The notes under the pieces were generated by a model. It was not told the origin of the DNA, ran no database searches, and was given only the letters and a program-made list of their open reading frames with translations. From NCBI GenBank assembly GCA_963930655.1, contig OZ005608.1:19555271-19619270 (forward strand): a stretch of DNA of 64,000 bases, read 5' to 3'. The DNA is from Myrica gale (taxonomy: Eukaryota > Streptophyta > Magnoliopsida > Fagales > Myricaceae). Shown here in pieces: positions 48,158 through 59,972 of the stretch. Position 1 is the first letter of the stretch, and each line of letters opens with the position of its first letter. Made by a program: the position numbers and the translations under genes.

Positions 48158-48849
48158 GTCAGATCTTGCCCTGCAATTCCTTTCAAAGGCTCCATTGGAC
48201 ACTGTGGAGCTGAATCCAACAGTCAGAAAGTGCATTAAATACCACGTTTTGCAGCTGTCCCAGAGTGGTTTGCTGCTGGGGCGTTTGGATTGGTCATCGT
48301 GTTTACCATACTGCTTCGGAACGTGCCAGCGTTGCAGTCCAACTTGTTATATGCACTCCCTTTGCCTATTGTTCAAATCATATTTTGTTTAAAAGCTTTC
48401 TTGTTTTTAACCCTCGTGCTTTAATCTAGAATGATTTCAACTGTTATGCCCAGAGCAATTTGTACCAAAGATTGGTCTCATTACGACTCAGTAGCTTGCA
48501 GTTGTAGTGGCTGTTAAGTCTCGATTTCTTGCAAATACTTTAAGGAGGGCTGTTTTATTCACGTCAAATGCATATTGGATGTCTAATGAGATGCTTTCGT
48601 GGCAGATAGGCTCTTTTGGTGTCATCACAAGAATCTTAATATAGTACCTAAGCGTGAAGATCTTCTGAAGGTTGCAACAGCAGGACCTTTAGCCAGCTTT
48701 TCATTTGGTCTTGTTCTTCTGCTTTTGGGGTTCATTTTGCCACCTGCTGATGGTATTGGAGTCGTTGTTGATGCCCCTGTATTTCACGAGTCATTTCTTA
48801 CCGGAGGTATTGGTAAGCACTTCGTCCTAGGTATGTTATGCTTGAACAG

Positions 48850-49430
48850 ACATGGTCTGCATTCTATAGATCAGCAATTTCAATTCTTCTTGTGCTGCAG
48901 TCACGTCATTTTCAGCTGTACTTTGATAATGGTGGATTGTATGCCTTACATGTTCTGTTCCTTCTCTGTAGGTAAAATGAGTCCAAAAATAAATTTGGAC
49001 AATCAGTTTTATTCCTTGCTGGAGAGTTCATGGTACTAGCTGTCATCAATGTTATAAAGACTTGTTGATCCTTATTTTAGGTATTACGTTTCGTCTGTTG
49101 TTGGGCACTTAATTGAATCTGATTTGGGCTCTTTAAGAATTTTGTTTGATTTGTTTGCCCTATATTGTTCTGATAGACTATTCTCTGTCATTTATTTTTA
49201 AGCATTTCCCATTGTCATTTTCTTTATTGCTTTTCAGTGAGGCTAACTAATCACTTCTTCATTTTGGTACATTTAGGCTGATTGGGAATTCAAGACGACG
49301 TTGATGTGTCAAAGGAGGAAGTTTTTAATTGATTCTTGCTTATTGTGTTGTATTTGAATATTTTAGCTGGTCCTTAATTATTGTTATTTTATATTAGAAA
49401 CTAGTTACTTTTTAGAATATTTGTAGAGAT
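48850..49430. other. Noncoding interior of Pack-CACTA element 2
   Basis: AT-rich sequence following the EGY2-like fragment, probably captured intron sequence running into the conserved element end from about 49430. No coding signal was seen. Confidence 0.4.
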
Positions 49431-50396
49431 TCTTGTGTTTGTTGTAAACGTTATTAATCAATGATGAAGTATATTTTGTTTTATTGTACTTGTTCTTTGA
49501 GTTTTACATCCAATGAATTATGGTTATTAAAATAAATTTGTATTACCGATTAAAAAAACATGTATAGGAAAAAATTAGTGGTGTTTAAAAAATGCTGGAA
49601 AAAAACTGAGATGACCTATAACAGCGTTTTTTAAAAATGCTACTAAAAATATGTAGAAACGCTGCAAAAAATCACTACTTCGGTTCGGGTTTATAGGGGC
49701 GGTCGCGACCGCCGCTATAGACCCGAGGTCTTCACCAGCTGTTTCCAACCGTTGCTAAAGGTAGGTTTTTTTTGTAGTGCCTGCATTCTTCCGGTATTAT
49801 AAAAGCTACACACATATTTAAAGCTACACACATATTTAAAGGAAATGGATCGCGAAGCAGGGAAGACTTTTTACATTACACTCAAAAAGCAAAACCTAAT
49901 AATGTAGACAACATACATTAAAAGTTCCAAATCATTCCTGTACGCATGCGTAGAACAACCCACGGGCTGCTCTAGTACTCTTCTACTCCCTAGAAAGTCG
50001 ACTCATCGATGATCACCTGCAGATTGAAAGAACTTGTCCTTATAATCAAAGCAATAGTAACCTGCTTACATTAAAAAAAAAAAAAGTCAATGGTACCTAA
50101 CACCAAACCTGTCTGTCTCACTGGATTCCATTTTCGTGAAATATCCTAATGGTTTCACTTGAGAAACCTGCACAAGATCATCAATTGGAAGTTATCGCAT
50201 TATTGGTAAAGCTTGAAGAAATGAATAGGCTGGTATTGTGTTTGAATAGACACATACGCATCATGTACAAACATGAGATAGCCATGGTCAACAAGGACTT
50301 GATGTAAGATGGGCATGAAGCACCGAAAAATTGGGTAAAAAATCACAACACTCTTAAGATCTTAATTCTTGCTCATGAATTTATGATTTCGGGCAT

Positions 50397-51748
50397 TTAT
50401 GAACTTACCTCCTGATTCACAATGTCTGCAAGGTGCACCACAATATTTCTGCCAAACCTCATAAAAGATGTAGCCGACTTATTATACTGTAAGCTTTTCA
50501 TCTGCTTTTTTGACAAACACTTCAAGAAGCTCTTACGGCGATTAAGCTCCATCCTAAAAGTCCTAACCTTGCGCTTCCAATTATATTTGGAAAGTTTTTC
50601 ATTTAGTTTCAACTCAAAGGACTTTTTCTTCTTTCCAAAATACAAGAAGGTATGGGCAATCACCCTGTAGCACAATCTTTGTAGAGGGGACAGAAAACTT
50701 GGATGATGTTCGATATTGAGCAAACTGGACCCGATCGTCACTAAGTTAGAAAAAAGGTTCTAAATCATAAATATGTGTGTGAAGGCATTCTGGATAGTTG
50801 ATCTACGTACCGGCTGGGTTCTGTTGTTGAAATGTATCTGAGAAGCAACTCAAGTTCTGTTGGAATGGTCTGTCGTTGTCTACGAAAGCAATCTCTAAGA
50901 ATGGCGGCCAAGCTCAAATAATCATCCACACACTTCTTTGTGACATCGTTCACCATCCCCGTAATCTTTCCTCGACCATTAACAATTACAATATTTAACT
51001 CACTCAGGTTGCCATGACATCTGTTTTCCACCTGGTGGAGATTACCAATGCACCTTAAAACATCTCTGTCACGTAGACAAAGAAGAAAAAAAGTTAAAAT
51101 CTAGAGAAAGGTTTTGGTTGAATACAAATAATTTAAACATTACCTAAGGATTTGAAGAAACTGTGGATTCAGGATTTTCCGCTGACGATCAAAGAGAGAA
51201 TTCTCATGCAACCACTGTTTAAAATTTTGTTCACAGAAGTGCTTCATTACGTAGCAAACTTCGTCTCTGTTCTCATTGCCGCCAACGTCATTGGATGCTC
51301 CCTTTCGCTGCCCACCACCCAACCCCTCACTTCCCTGCCCACCACCATCCACTACAGTCCCATCAGTGGCAGTAGGCTGCTGAGAAGGCTCCACAGTACA
51401 TAGTATAATTTGCTGTGCATCCACAGGAATAATATCCGGTAAATCCAAGCTATGCTCCACATAGACGTGCAGCGTGTCAAGTTTATCCTTCTCCAACCGT
51501 TTCAAAATACGAATCACATCTGCATCTGAGTCAAGAGAGTTGATCGCGCTCTCAAATGGTTCACCCTCGAACTTGCACCATAGACCTTCAAAGTTCTTGT
51601 AGCCTAGTTCTTCCCTCAGAAGTTTGTGTAGGTGCATCACCGATATGAAATCTGGATCTAGTTCTCTGAGATGTGTGACTTGACCCCCCTTGTAGTCCCC
51701 ACACGCAAAATTGAGTTCGCCTTCATGGTGCAACACGATATTCACCAT
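50397..51748 (-). CDS. Compact PB1-like / pseudokinase-KEN fusion, 3' damaged
   Basis: Exons 51748-51144, 51065-50811 and 50724-50397 (the last reading into the former intron) give about 395 residues. The PB1-like domain (MVNIVLHHEGELNFACGDY at the start, LHVYVEHSLDLPD at the end) is fused in one exon, through GGGQRKGASNDVGG, to the kinase hinge DEVCYVMKH. The acidic repeats, zinc knuckle and duplicated exons of the 3711-7451 gene are absent. The kinase C-lobe has HGNLSELN (catalytic Asp changed to Asn) and NDVT in place of DFG. The KEN part keeps the Tyr, Arg-Asn and His. A deletion near 50320 removes the last intron's acceptor and the first about 21 codons of the final exon, so the protein would end NQEVSS. 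Whether it still functions is doubtful; exons 1-3 are open. Confidence 0.55.
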
Positions 51749-52651
51749 CTAGAAAAATAAAATAAAAAAGGAAACATGTGGTAATTGAGCTGAGGAAGAA
51801 AAACATATGATATTTGAACATGTGATATGCTTTTTTTCTTTCCAGAAATTAACGTCAGAAATAAATGTTTGCTGAAGAAAGACAAATGCACTAATATATT
51901 AGATACCACGGGCTGACAGAGACGATTGCGTATATGGAACAACAGACAAATAAGGAGCCCCGCAAGAAAAAGTAGTGTGAGTGTTTCTTTTTGCTTTCTA
52001 TGCACTTGAGACCATGGTGGCCTGTGTATATATATGCACAAGCAGACAAACAGATAACCCCACATAACCAAAGCATATTATATTTGGAAACGTAAGCCAC
52101 ACGAAGAAAGAAATCTACCTCATTTGCATTAATGTCACACTCCACCCCATGACAACCTACCCATAGCAAATAAAATCCACAAAAGAGGTTTCGGTCACAA
52201 CATATAAGAGAAGTTTCGGTTCAACAACAAAATCCACAAACGCAAGCGCATTAGTCCTAGAATATTAAACAACTCAAACGGATCTAGCAAAAACAAAAAA
52301 AAATATAGGATTTGGTCCACCGACGAAATTGGGGATCTAGCAATCCGTTCCACGCAGCCTCAATAGCGGTAGTCACCCAAACTATGGAACGTCTGCAAAG
52401 TATTTGAACATGGTTGAGCAAAATGGTACTCGGCGAAGAAGTTAGGGATATAGGGTTCGTGAAGAAATTGGGGATTTTGGATATATGCTGTGGTGATTTT
52501 GAAATGGAACAATGGTGAATTAGATGGCCTTTGATGAAAGCTCTCCAGGTGGCTGTTTTTAATGACTTGTCATTTTTGTTAAACGAGGTGGTGTCGGATA
52601 GGTGACGTTGCAGAAATGTTAATGGATGTCGGTCCATGTTGGCAAGATATG

Positions 52652-53647
52652 TGTTAGTGCATTTTTGTATTGGCAAAATTCCGTGTCAAAATATGTTTTG
52701 ATCGAGTTGTACTTTTGGTCCCCACATTTGTTCAAGAGTTAGAGTTGATGGTCTGTCTAAAGTCTTCATCACGTTCCACCAGCGCTCGAGCGCCCTTGAA
52801 AAATTCAGACAGAGTCATCACGTTTGACCAGTGTTTGACAAGCGCTCGAGCGTCTTTGGAAAAAATTCAGACATAGTCATTACATTTGACAAGCGTTTGA
52901 CAAGCGCTCAGTGCAAATTTTAGACAGAAACAAAAGCGTTCAACGCGCGTTTGACAAGCGCTTGAGAGACTCTCGGCGAATTTCAAAAATTCCTGAATTT
53001 GTGGAATTTCGTTTTGAAATGCTACGAAACCCTACTAGGTTTCGTGGGGGGCCATCCTAAAGGGTATTGAGGCTTCCATTGAGCAGATTTGTGCCTCCTT
53101 CCTTGAGAAAAAAACCCAAGAAGATTTGCGATTCAAGATTGACAAATTTTTCTCACTTCTTCGATCAAATATCTTTGTAACCTTCATGGTGTTGAAGAAG
53201 TGCTGAAGAACAAGAGTGTTCGATGAAGAATCCATAAGAAGATCCACAAAGCTTTTAGGGGAATGCCGCACGGAGCGGGTCTAAGCAGGGACACTTAGAT
53301 TATTACATCAGGGTTGTCAGAGTCAAGCAACAGGGGTTACCCGTGTCTGAATCACTGTTTGTAAGGTTTTCTTCTTAGTGGATTATAGGAGGCTGTTAGC
53401 CCGGAGTGGTTTTTCCTTTGAATAGTGTTTCAAAGGTTTTCCACTTCGTCACCAAATTCTTGTCTCTTTGTGTGATTGTAGTTTATTTAATTTTCCGCTG
53501 CCTATTTGTTGACTGAGTTGATTATTATGCATATCTAGGTTGAACAATTTTAGAACATGTTTTAAAATTGTTATTGATTTGTTAATTTGAGGGAAAATAC
53601 ATATTCACTCCCTCTAAGTGTTGTTAGGGTCTAAACTAGATTTTTCA
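52652..53647. mobile_element. Solo LTR with CGCTCGAGCG-rich repeats
   Basis: A 996-bp LTR from TGTTAGTGC to ATTTTTCA with perfect ATATG target duplications (52647-52651 and 53648-53652). Copy A has the uninserted equivalent near 10110. Near the end are ATTCACTCCCTCTAAGTG and GTTAGGGTC, typical of Copia LTR ends. At 52770-52970, units of about 60-70 bp repeat CAAGCGCTCGAGCG with ATTCAGACA. Confidence 0.85.
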
Positions 53648-53812
53648 ATATGTTTTTACAATTTAATGAGACAAATGGCGATTGGGGATTGGGTCTAACG
53701 TGTCCCCATTAGACATGTGAAATTATTTCCATTAACTACATTTGCCAACTTAACGGAATAGTCAATCGAAGACTGGATACAATCCCAAGGACTATTTTAT
53801 GTCGAAAATTAA

Positions 53813-54545
53813 CCTTTTTTACTAGATCACGGTCGAAAAGAAAGATATGAATACAACTTAACCAGGTCGAATACAACCGGCGGAATCCTAAAAAGGATCG
53901 GAGAAAGCCACTACATGCTTCATGCGAGGCAGTGGGAGCGGTGGTCGGACTGGGTAGACAAAGTTGCCAGACCTAGGCTAGCCAGTAAATACATCAACAT
54001 CACAACCAGGTACAGCAAGCCCCAACAAGGGCGGAAAAGATCCACAACGGATCGAAAAAGCTCCCAAAAAGCCAGATACAACAGAGAAAAAACAACCACA
54101 CCGGCCAAGCATGACCAACACAAACAACAACAAATAAAAAAACAAGAAAAAAAACCAAAGAAACGGAAGCAGCAAAACACACAGGCGAGCGTGAGACGCC
54201 ACCGTCAGAATCCGCCGAAAAGGCTGGCGAACAGGAGCAACTAAGGACGCCTGGAGGAGCAGAAGGCATCTGACAAGGCTATGGCCACCGGAGAAGAACG
54301 GGAATATCGAGATCTACCTTCAAGCTTTCGAACAAAATGGACAGAGAGGGAGGGGAAGAAGAAAAAACCAGGGAAGAATGAGAAGGAGGGGAAAGAGAGA
54401 AGGAGAAGAGGAAGAGGAGGAGGAGGGCGTCGGGAAGAGCTAGAGCTCCTCCCACCGTCGAAAAATCAGGGAAAAATAGGAGGCTCGAGGGCGGGGTGAG
54501 AAAAGTTCTAGAGAAAGGAGAGCGCCTCTCTAGAACGCGATAAAT
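53813..54545 (-). mobile_element. Insertion resembling an internally deleted L1-type LINE
   Basis: Copy A has TTACCCTAGAAAAAAATTGG where copy B carries about 750 extra bp. Read on the minus strand the insert starts TTCTAGAGAGGCGCTCTCC, has a CT-rich leader and ends GATCTAGTAAAAAA, an A-tail. The 5'-leader style and A-tail suggest an L1-type element lacking most of its coding region. No clear domain was seen, and target duplications are not clean. Confidence 0.4.
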
Positions 54546-54702
54546 TATTTGTAAAATGTTTGTGAATGTTTTCCTAGCTAGAAAGCAATTGGAGATCCGG
54601 GCATACAGAGGCTAATAAAGTAAATAAGCCAAATAATAAAAATTCCTCACACCAACTCATGAGAGCAAGCGGCTGCTAAATCATGCTGTTCTCTCCTTAT
54701 TC

Positions 54703-55576
54703 AATGAGCCTAAATGTTCCCCCAACACTGATGCCAGATCTCGTAACCTGTGCCAATTATACACTAACTACAAATTTAAAGGTATATGTACAACAGTGGT
54801 GGAAAGAGAAATGTAATAATGGATGAAAATGAGCCTAAATGTTCCCCCAACACTGATGTCAGATCTCGTAACCTGTGCCAATTATACACTAACTACAAAT
54901 TTAAAGGTATATGTACAACAGTGGTGGAAAGAGAAATGTAATAATGGATGAAAATGAGCCTAAATGTTCCCCAACACTGATGCCAGATCTCGTAACCTGT
55001 GCCAATTATACACTAACTACAAATTTAAAGGTATATATACAACAGTGGTGGAAAGAGAAATGTAATAATGGATGAAAATGAGCCAAATGTTCCCCCAACA
55101 CTGATGCCAGATCTCGTAACCTGTGCCAATTATACACTAACTACAAATTTAAAGGTATATGTACAACAGTGGTGGAAAGAGAAATGTAATAATGGATGAA
55201 AATGAGCCTAAATGTTCCCCCAACACTGATGCCAGATCTCGTAACCTGTGCCAATTATACACTAACTACAAATTTAAAGGTATATGTACAACAGTGGTGG
55301 AAAGAGAAATGTAATAATGGATGAAAATGAGCCTAAATGTTCCCCAACACTGATGCCAGATCTCGTAACCTGTGCCAATTATACACTAACTACAAATTTA
55401 AAGGTATATGTACAACAGTGGTGGAAAGAGAAATGTAATAATGGATGAAAATGAGCCTAAATGTTCCCCCACACTGATGCCAGATCTCGTAACCTGTGCC
55501 AATCATATACTAACTACAAATTTAAAGGTATATGTACAACAGTGGTGGAAAGAGAAATGTAATAATGGATGAAAAA
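54703..55576. repeat. Seven-copy satellite, about 125-bp unit
   Basis: Units begin ATGAGCCTAAATGTTCCCC at 54703, 54829, 54954, 55078, 55202, 55327 and 55451. Each includes GATCTCGTAACCTGTGCC and ends ACAGTGGTGGAAAGAG-AAATGTAATAATGG. Units are nearly identical, differing by one to a few bases or a single-base deletion. Copy A has only one diverged unit (about 10430-10560) and copy C one in inverse orientation. Confidence 0.95.
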
Positions 55577-55791
55577 AGTGCGAATACTGTTAACCCTTCA
55601 CAATTATAACATTCAAGAGCTTTGAATTCAAATATTACATGTATTGAGTCTACTACTAATTATGGAACAATTTGATATAGACATGAGGGAGAGTGTTAGA
55701 AAATTTAATGTAAATAATAAATTATTTAATATAATTTAATAAATAATCTGATTATCTGTTTCCCTATCAAACGGCTAGATTATTCACAAAG

Positions 55792-56800
55792 ATTAGGCAC
55801 ACTCAAAATTTCATGACATACCTTGCTTAAATAAGGAGAAGTATCCATCTGTGGCAAAAGAACAAGAGCCATTGGAAGCACGATTGCAACGGCAACAGCA
55901 CAGCTATCAAGTCTCTCACTTAGAACCTATCTCATCACCAATTGAATCTTGAGTGCGTTAAAAAAAAAAGAAAAGAAGCAAGCACACACCCACAGTTCAC
56001 GGCGCGTCACACACAAACACTCACAGAGAGGGATAGATCAGAGATATATAGCACATCGCTTACAGAGTATACAAAAGCGGAAGCGCCGATCACCAACAGA
56101 GACACCAAAACTTTTACCATCTTTCTTTTCAAATAGCCCAAGTATGCACGAAGATTAGGCATACTCAAATTTTTATGACATGCCGTGCCTAAATGAAGAA
56201 AACCATCCATCCATGGCAGAAGCACAAGAGTTATTGGAAGCACAATTGCAGCGCCAATAGCACAGCTATCAAGTCTCTCTGCTAGAATCTACATCTCATC
56301 ACCCATGTAATCATGAGTGAATCACAATAAAGTAAGCACACACCTACAGTTCAGGGTACTTCACGCATATTTACACAAAGAGAGAGAGAGAGACAGCACA
56401 TCACTTACAGTGTATACAGAAGTGCAAGCGCAGATCGCAAACAGAGACACCAAAACTTTAATTGCCTTTCCTATCAAATAACTCAAGTATGCACGAAGAC
56501 TATGCATACTCAAATTTTCAAGACATGCCGAGCTTAAATCAGGAAAAGCATCCATCCGTGGCAGTAGAACAAGAGCCATTGGAAGCACAATTGCAGCGGC
56601 AAACACAAAGTTACCAAGCATCTCGTTTAGAACCTACATCTCATCACCCATGTAATCGTAAGAGCATCACAAGAGAGCAAGCACACACCCACAGTGATAT
56701 ATAGAGAGACAACACATCACTTACAGAGAATACATAAGTGATGTGAAAGCGCAGATAACTGACAAAGCCACCAAAACTTTTACTGCCTTCCCGTTTCTAG
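55792..56800. repeat. Three tandem units of about 350 bp
   Basis: Equivalent of the 10952-11955 array. Units start at CACAAAGATTAGGCACAC (55792), CACGAAGATTAGGCATAC (56146) and CACGAAGACTATGCATAC (56492). Two units have minus-strand frames of about 78 and 86 codons sharing LVLLPWMDGF/LVLLPRMDAF and KVLVSL. Confidence 0.75.
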
Positions 56801-57430
56801 CCACTTTCTTCGTTTCTTTTTAAAGTTTTGGAGTAAACGTTCGTAGCGCTGTGACCGTTTCTGCAGTCAACGACCAAAATTCAAGAAACGTGGCATGCGA
56901 CAAGATTTTTTTTGTTATAATGCTTGAATTTGTCACAATCTTCTACTCCTCTCCGGGCTTTTACAATGGCGTCGCCCTCCTCGAATCGATAGACTATAGT
57001 TTCTATGGCATAAAAGGCAAGTTCTAGCTGTCTGAGAGTGAATTGAAGGACTATGTTATCGCTGCCCTTGGGTTGTTAGTATTTATGCCCACAAACACGT
57101 AATTCTGAATTTTGATGGGTATTTGCTGAGTTGAAAGACATTTATTCTAGCTTTTGGGAAAGCAAAAGGTTCTCTTGCATTGCTTCGTAGGTAAGAAAAG
57201 TGGAATCTTCTCTTTCCGTACAGGTTCTGCTGCATTTCCAAGCAGCATCTATAGAAAAGAAAGGCCAAGATCAAAAGCTAAAAAAAAATTATGGAAAAAA
57301 CAAAATCATTGCGCATACGTAAATATCTAAAGAGAGTCCATTGAAGTTTTGAACGGCAGAAATAGAAGAGTCCGGAGTAGCAATCTTCTCAGAATCTCAA
57401 ACGGAGTACCGGGGTAGCTTAACATCGCAA

Positions 57431-58111
57431 GCGCCCCGGTTTGGCCACTGCCACCTAGAACAGTGATAGAAATGAAATGATGATCGAAGAAAAGAAAAGT
57501 CTATAAAGAAACCAAAGGCTCTCTCCAATAGCTAAGGGAGGGTCGGCGGGCCTCCCAAAAGTTTAGAAAAGACCCCATCCTCCCATAGGTCCTATACACA
57601 ATTTTTATTAAAAATGTACAATTTTATCCCCTAAAAAGTAAAAAAACAAGAAAATTTCTTAAAACATGATTTTATTTTGTCTAAGAAAAATTTAAGTCTT
57701 TTGCAGTTGATATTAGTGGGGCGTTTGTTTCCCAATATTTCTACCCTTCAAAATTTTTAAACAATTATAAAATAATCTCTCTCTCCTCATTAAATTATAA
57801 AATAATATTATACTATTCAATTAAATCTTCTCTCTCTTCACTTTTCCATAAAATACCCAAAATTTTTAAAACCCCAAAATTTTCACAAACAAACACTACT
57901 AGGTTTGCAATTTGCATTATATTTTATGCAAATTACTAAAAGTTTATTTATGTTGATTAGGGGTAGAAAATATCGGTTGATTTTACAATTCAGTACAAAT
58001 TTAAGCCTAAAAATATAGTTTAATATTTTTAATAATTTTAGTCATTAATTTTTGATATTTTAATTCTAAGACACTTTTTTATAATACTTAATTTTTTTTT
58101 ATCATTTCACC
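57431..58111. other. Noncoding interval with MITE-like palindrome
   Basis: Mostly AT-rich. At about 57716-57897 a MITE-like stretch has related ends GTGGGGCGTTTGTTT and, inverted, GTAGTGTTTGTTTG; its target duplication is not clear. No gene was seen. Confidence 0.35.
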
Positions 58112-59627
58112 TTACACTACAAAAAAAAGGGGTCTATAGCGGCGGTCGCTAAAAACGCTGCTAAAGAGGATCTTTAGCGGCGGTCTTTAGCGACGGTCAT
58201 TTTAGCGGCGGTCAAGACCCTCATTTGGCCGCGGTTTGAAAAAAACACAACTAAAGAGATACCTGTAGTGGCGGTCTCTATTGCGGCGGTCGTTGACCGC
58301 CGCTATAGGGGAAATCTTCGGTGTCTTTAGCGGCGGTCTGGCTGACTGCCGCTGTATCTTGTACCTTTAGCAGCGGTTTTAAAACAAACCGCTGCAAAAG
58401 GTATACCTATAGCGGCGGTCACTGCAATGACCGCCGCTATAGGTATAATTGTAAAAAAATGAAAAAAATAGAAAAATAAAATTTTATGTGTTATTTAAGG
58501 TTAATAATTATTTTATTGACTATTTATTCCTTTTTATACATAATTTTATTTTGTCACATGTTTTAAAAAAATTTTAAGAGACCTACTTAATAAAATATGA
58601 AATTAGAGAGTGTTATGAATATTGAAGTTGTTATATAGAATTGAGGCACTTTTCGCGCACGTGTCGGTTTTTTTGTCATAACTTTGGCTAAAAGTACCTG
58701 ATTCGCGCCCATGACCCCAATTCGGAAAGCTCTTTTCGGCGCGCACGTCGTGGTCACCCAGCTACGCTTCGGCGCGCCTCATTTCGAGCCCTAAATTCGC
58801 TGTTTTTCCTCTCAAAAACCTATTTTTAGTTATGATTTTCTTTCCTTTACCATTTAGGAATTATTTTTGAACCCGATTTGGGTCATATTTTGGCAGTCTA
58901 TTTAATTTTGATAAAATCCTATTAGGGATGAGATTTTAGCTCGGCTTGTGGTTTAATTTCAACAAAAAAGATATTGTGAGATTAATTAGCTTATGCAATT
59001 AAAGTAAATAACTTAATATTTGGTCATAAATTCCCCCTCCCCACGCGCCCCCTAAAGCGCGAACCTCTCAGCCTCGTTTAATTCTCCTCACCCCCGCATT
59101 TTCCCCCTTCACCCGACGCTGAACCTCTCCTGATGTTCATGAGCACGGACTCGCTCTGTTCTCCCCCTACGCCACACCGTCACTAGCACTTCATTTTTAG
59201 TCTTTTGACGATGTTGATGAATGACTATTAACCAAAACGACACTTGCCGGCTATTCCTTCTCCTAATGTTCATTACACTAGAATGATAAAGTAGTTGCTC
59301 ATTATATTCCTTTAATTAAGATTATTACACTAGTATTATTGAGTTATTTTAGGTACGTACTAATTAATATACAGTGTATTACAATTACAAATAAAATAGT
59401 AATTAAGATGTAATTTCAAAATAAATTTTATATCGAGATTATTGAAAGTAAAAAAAAAACAGAGCAAAATGTAAAAACAAAAACAAAAAACACAGAGCAA
59501 AATTTTAGTTTCCCTCTGTTTTTTTTTTTAGTTTTGGCGCCTTGGCGGGATCGCAGGTTCTCTTTTTCTTTTCTAAATTATGTCTTATCTTTCAAACGTT
59601 CGAAGAAATTTTAGACTTCCTTCCTAG

Positions 59628-59972
<345 letters not shown>

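Larger units (their letters stand above)
44660..48850 (+). pseudogene. Captured EGY2-like protease fragment, split by Copia
   Basis: EGY proteins are thylakoid membrane site-2-type zinc metalloproteases. The N-terminal piece (44670-44740) reads PEDDKPVAVAVPRKTQQPET, and it continues after the Copia insertion (48158 on) as SDLALQFLSKAPLDTVELNP. Then 48254-48347 reads AVPEWFAAGAFGLVIVFTIL and LLRNVPALQSNL. After an intron-like gap, 48600-48660 reads WQIGSFGVITRI, then one base out of frame NIVPKREDLLKVATAGPLA, and continues GIGVVVDAPVFHESFLTGGI. The exon that should carry the HExxH zinc site is absent, so the fragment cannot be a protease. A TAG just before the insertion and the frameshift confirm decay. 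Confidence 0.75.
43440..49779. mobile_element. Pack-CACTA element 2 (EGY2-like capture, Copia nested)
   Basis: Ends CACTACAAAAAAATAGGC and, inverted, CACTACAAAAAAAACC, with subterminal AGCGGCGGTC-type repeats at 43455-43680 and 49570-49750. Flanking triplets are CTT (43437-43439) and CCT (49780-49782), one mismatch. Sequence just inside both ends matches the element at 58115-62809. Without the nested Copia the element would be about 2.9 kb. Confidence 0.7.
49838..57340 (-). repeat. Segmental duplication, copy B
   Basis: Same order and orientation as copy A (3327-13462). Copy B lacks the solo LTR and the 191-bp MITE of A and has its own solo LTR (52652-53647), an L1-like insertion and a seven-fold satellite. 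The kinase/KEN gene here is compact. Confidence 0.75.

Noticed and set aside
48599-49039. A functional chloroplast EGY2 protease gene
   Set aside because: The exon with the zinc-binding HExxH motif is absent, there is a frameshift, and the fragment lies inside a transposon.
53915-54244. A 109-codon Lys/Arg-rich plus-strand frame as a gene
   Set aside because: It lies inside the L1-like insertion, antisense to the element, with low-complexity composition and no domain.
54703-55576. CRISPR-like regularly spaced repeat
   Set aside because: Units are directly adjacent with no unique spacers, and the setting is a plant nuclear genome; it is a satellite.
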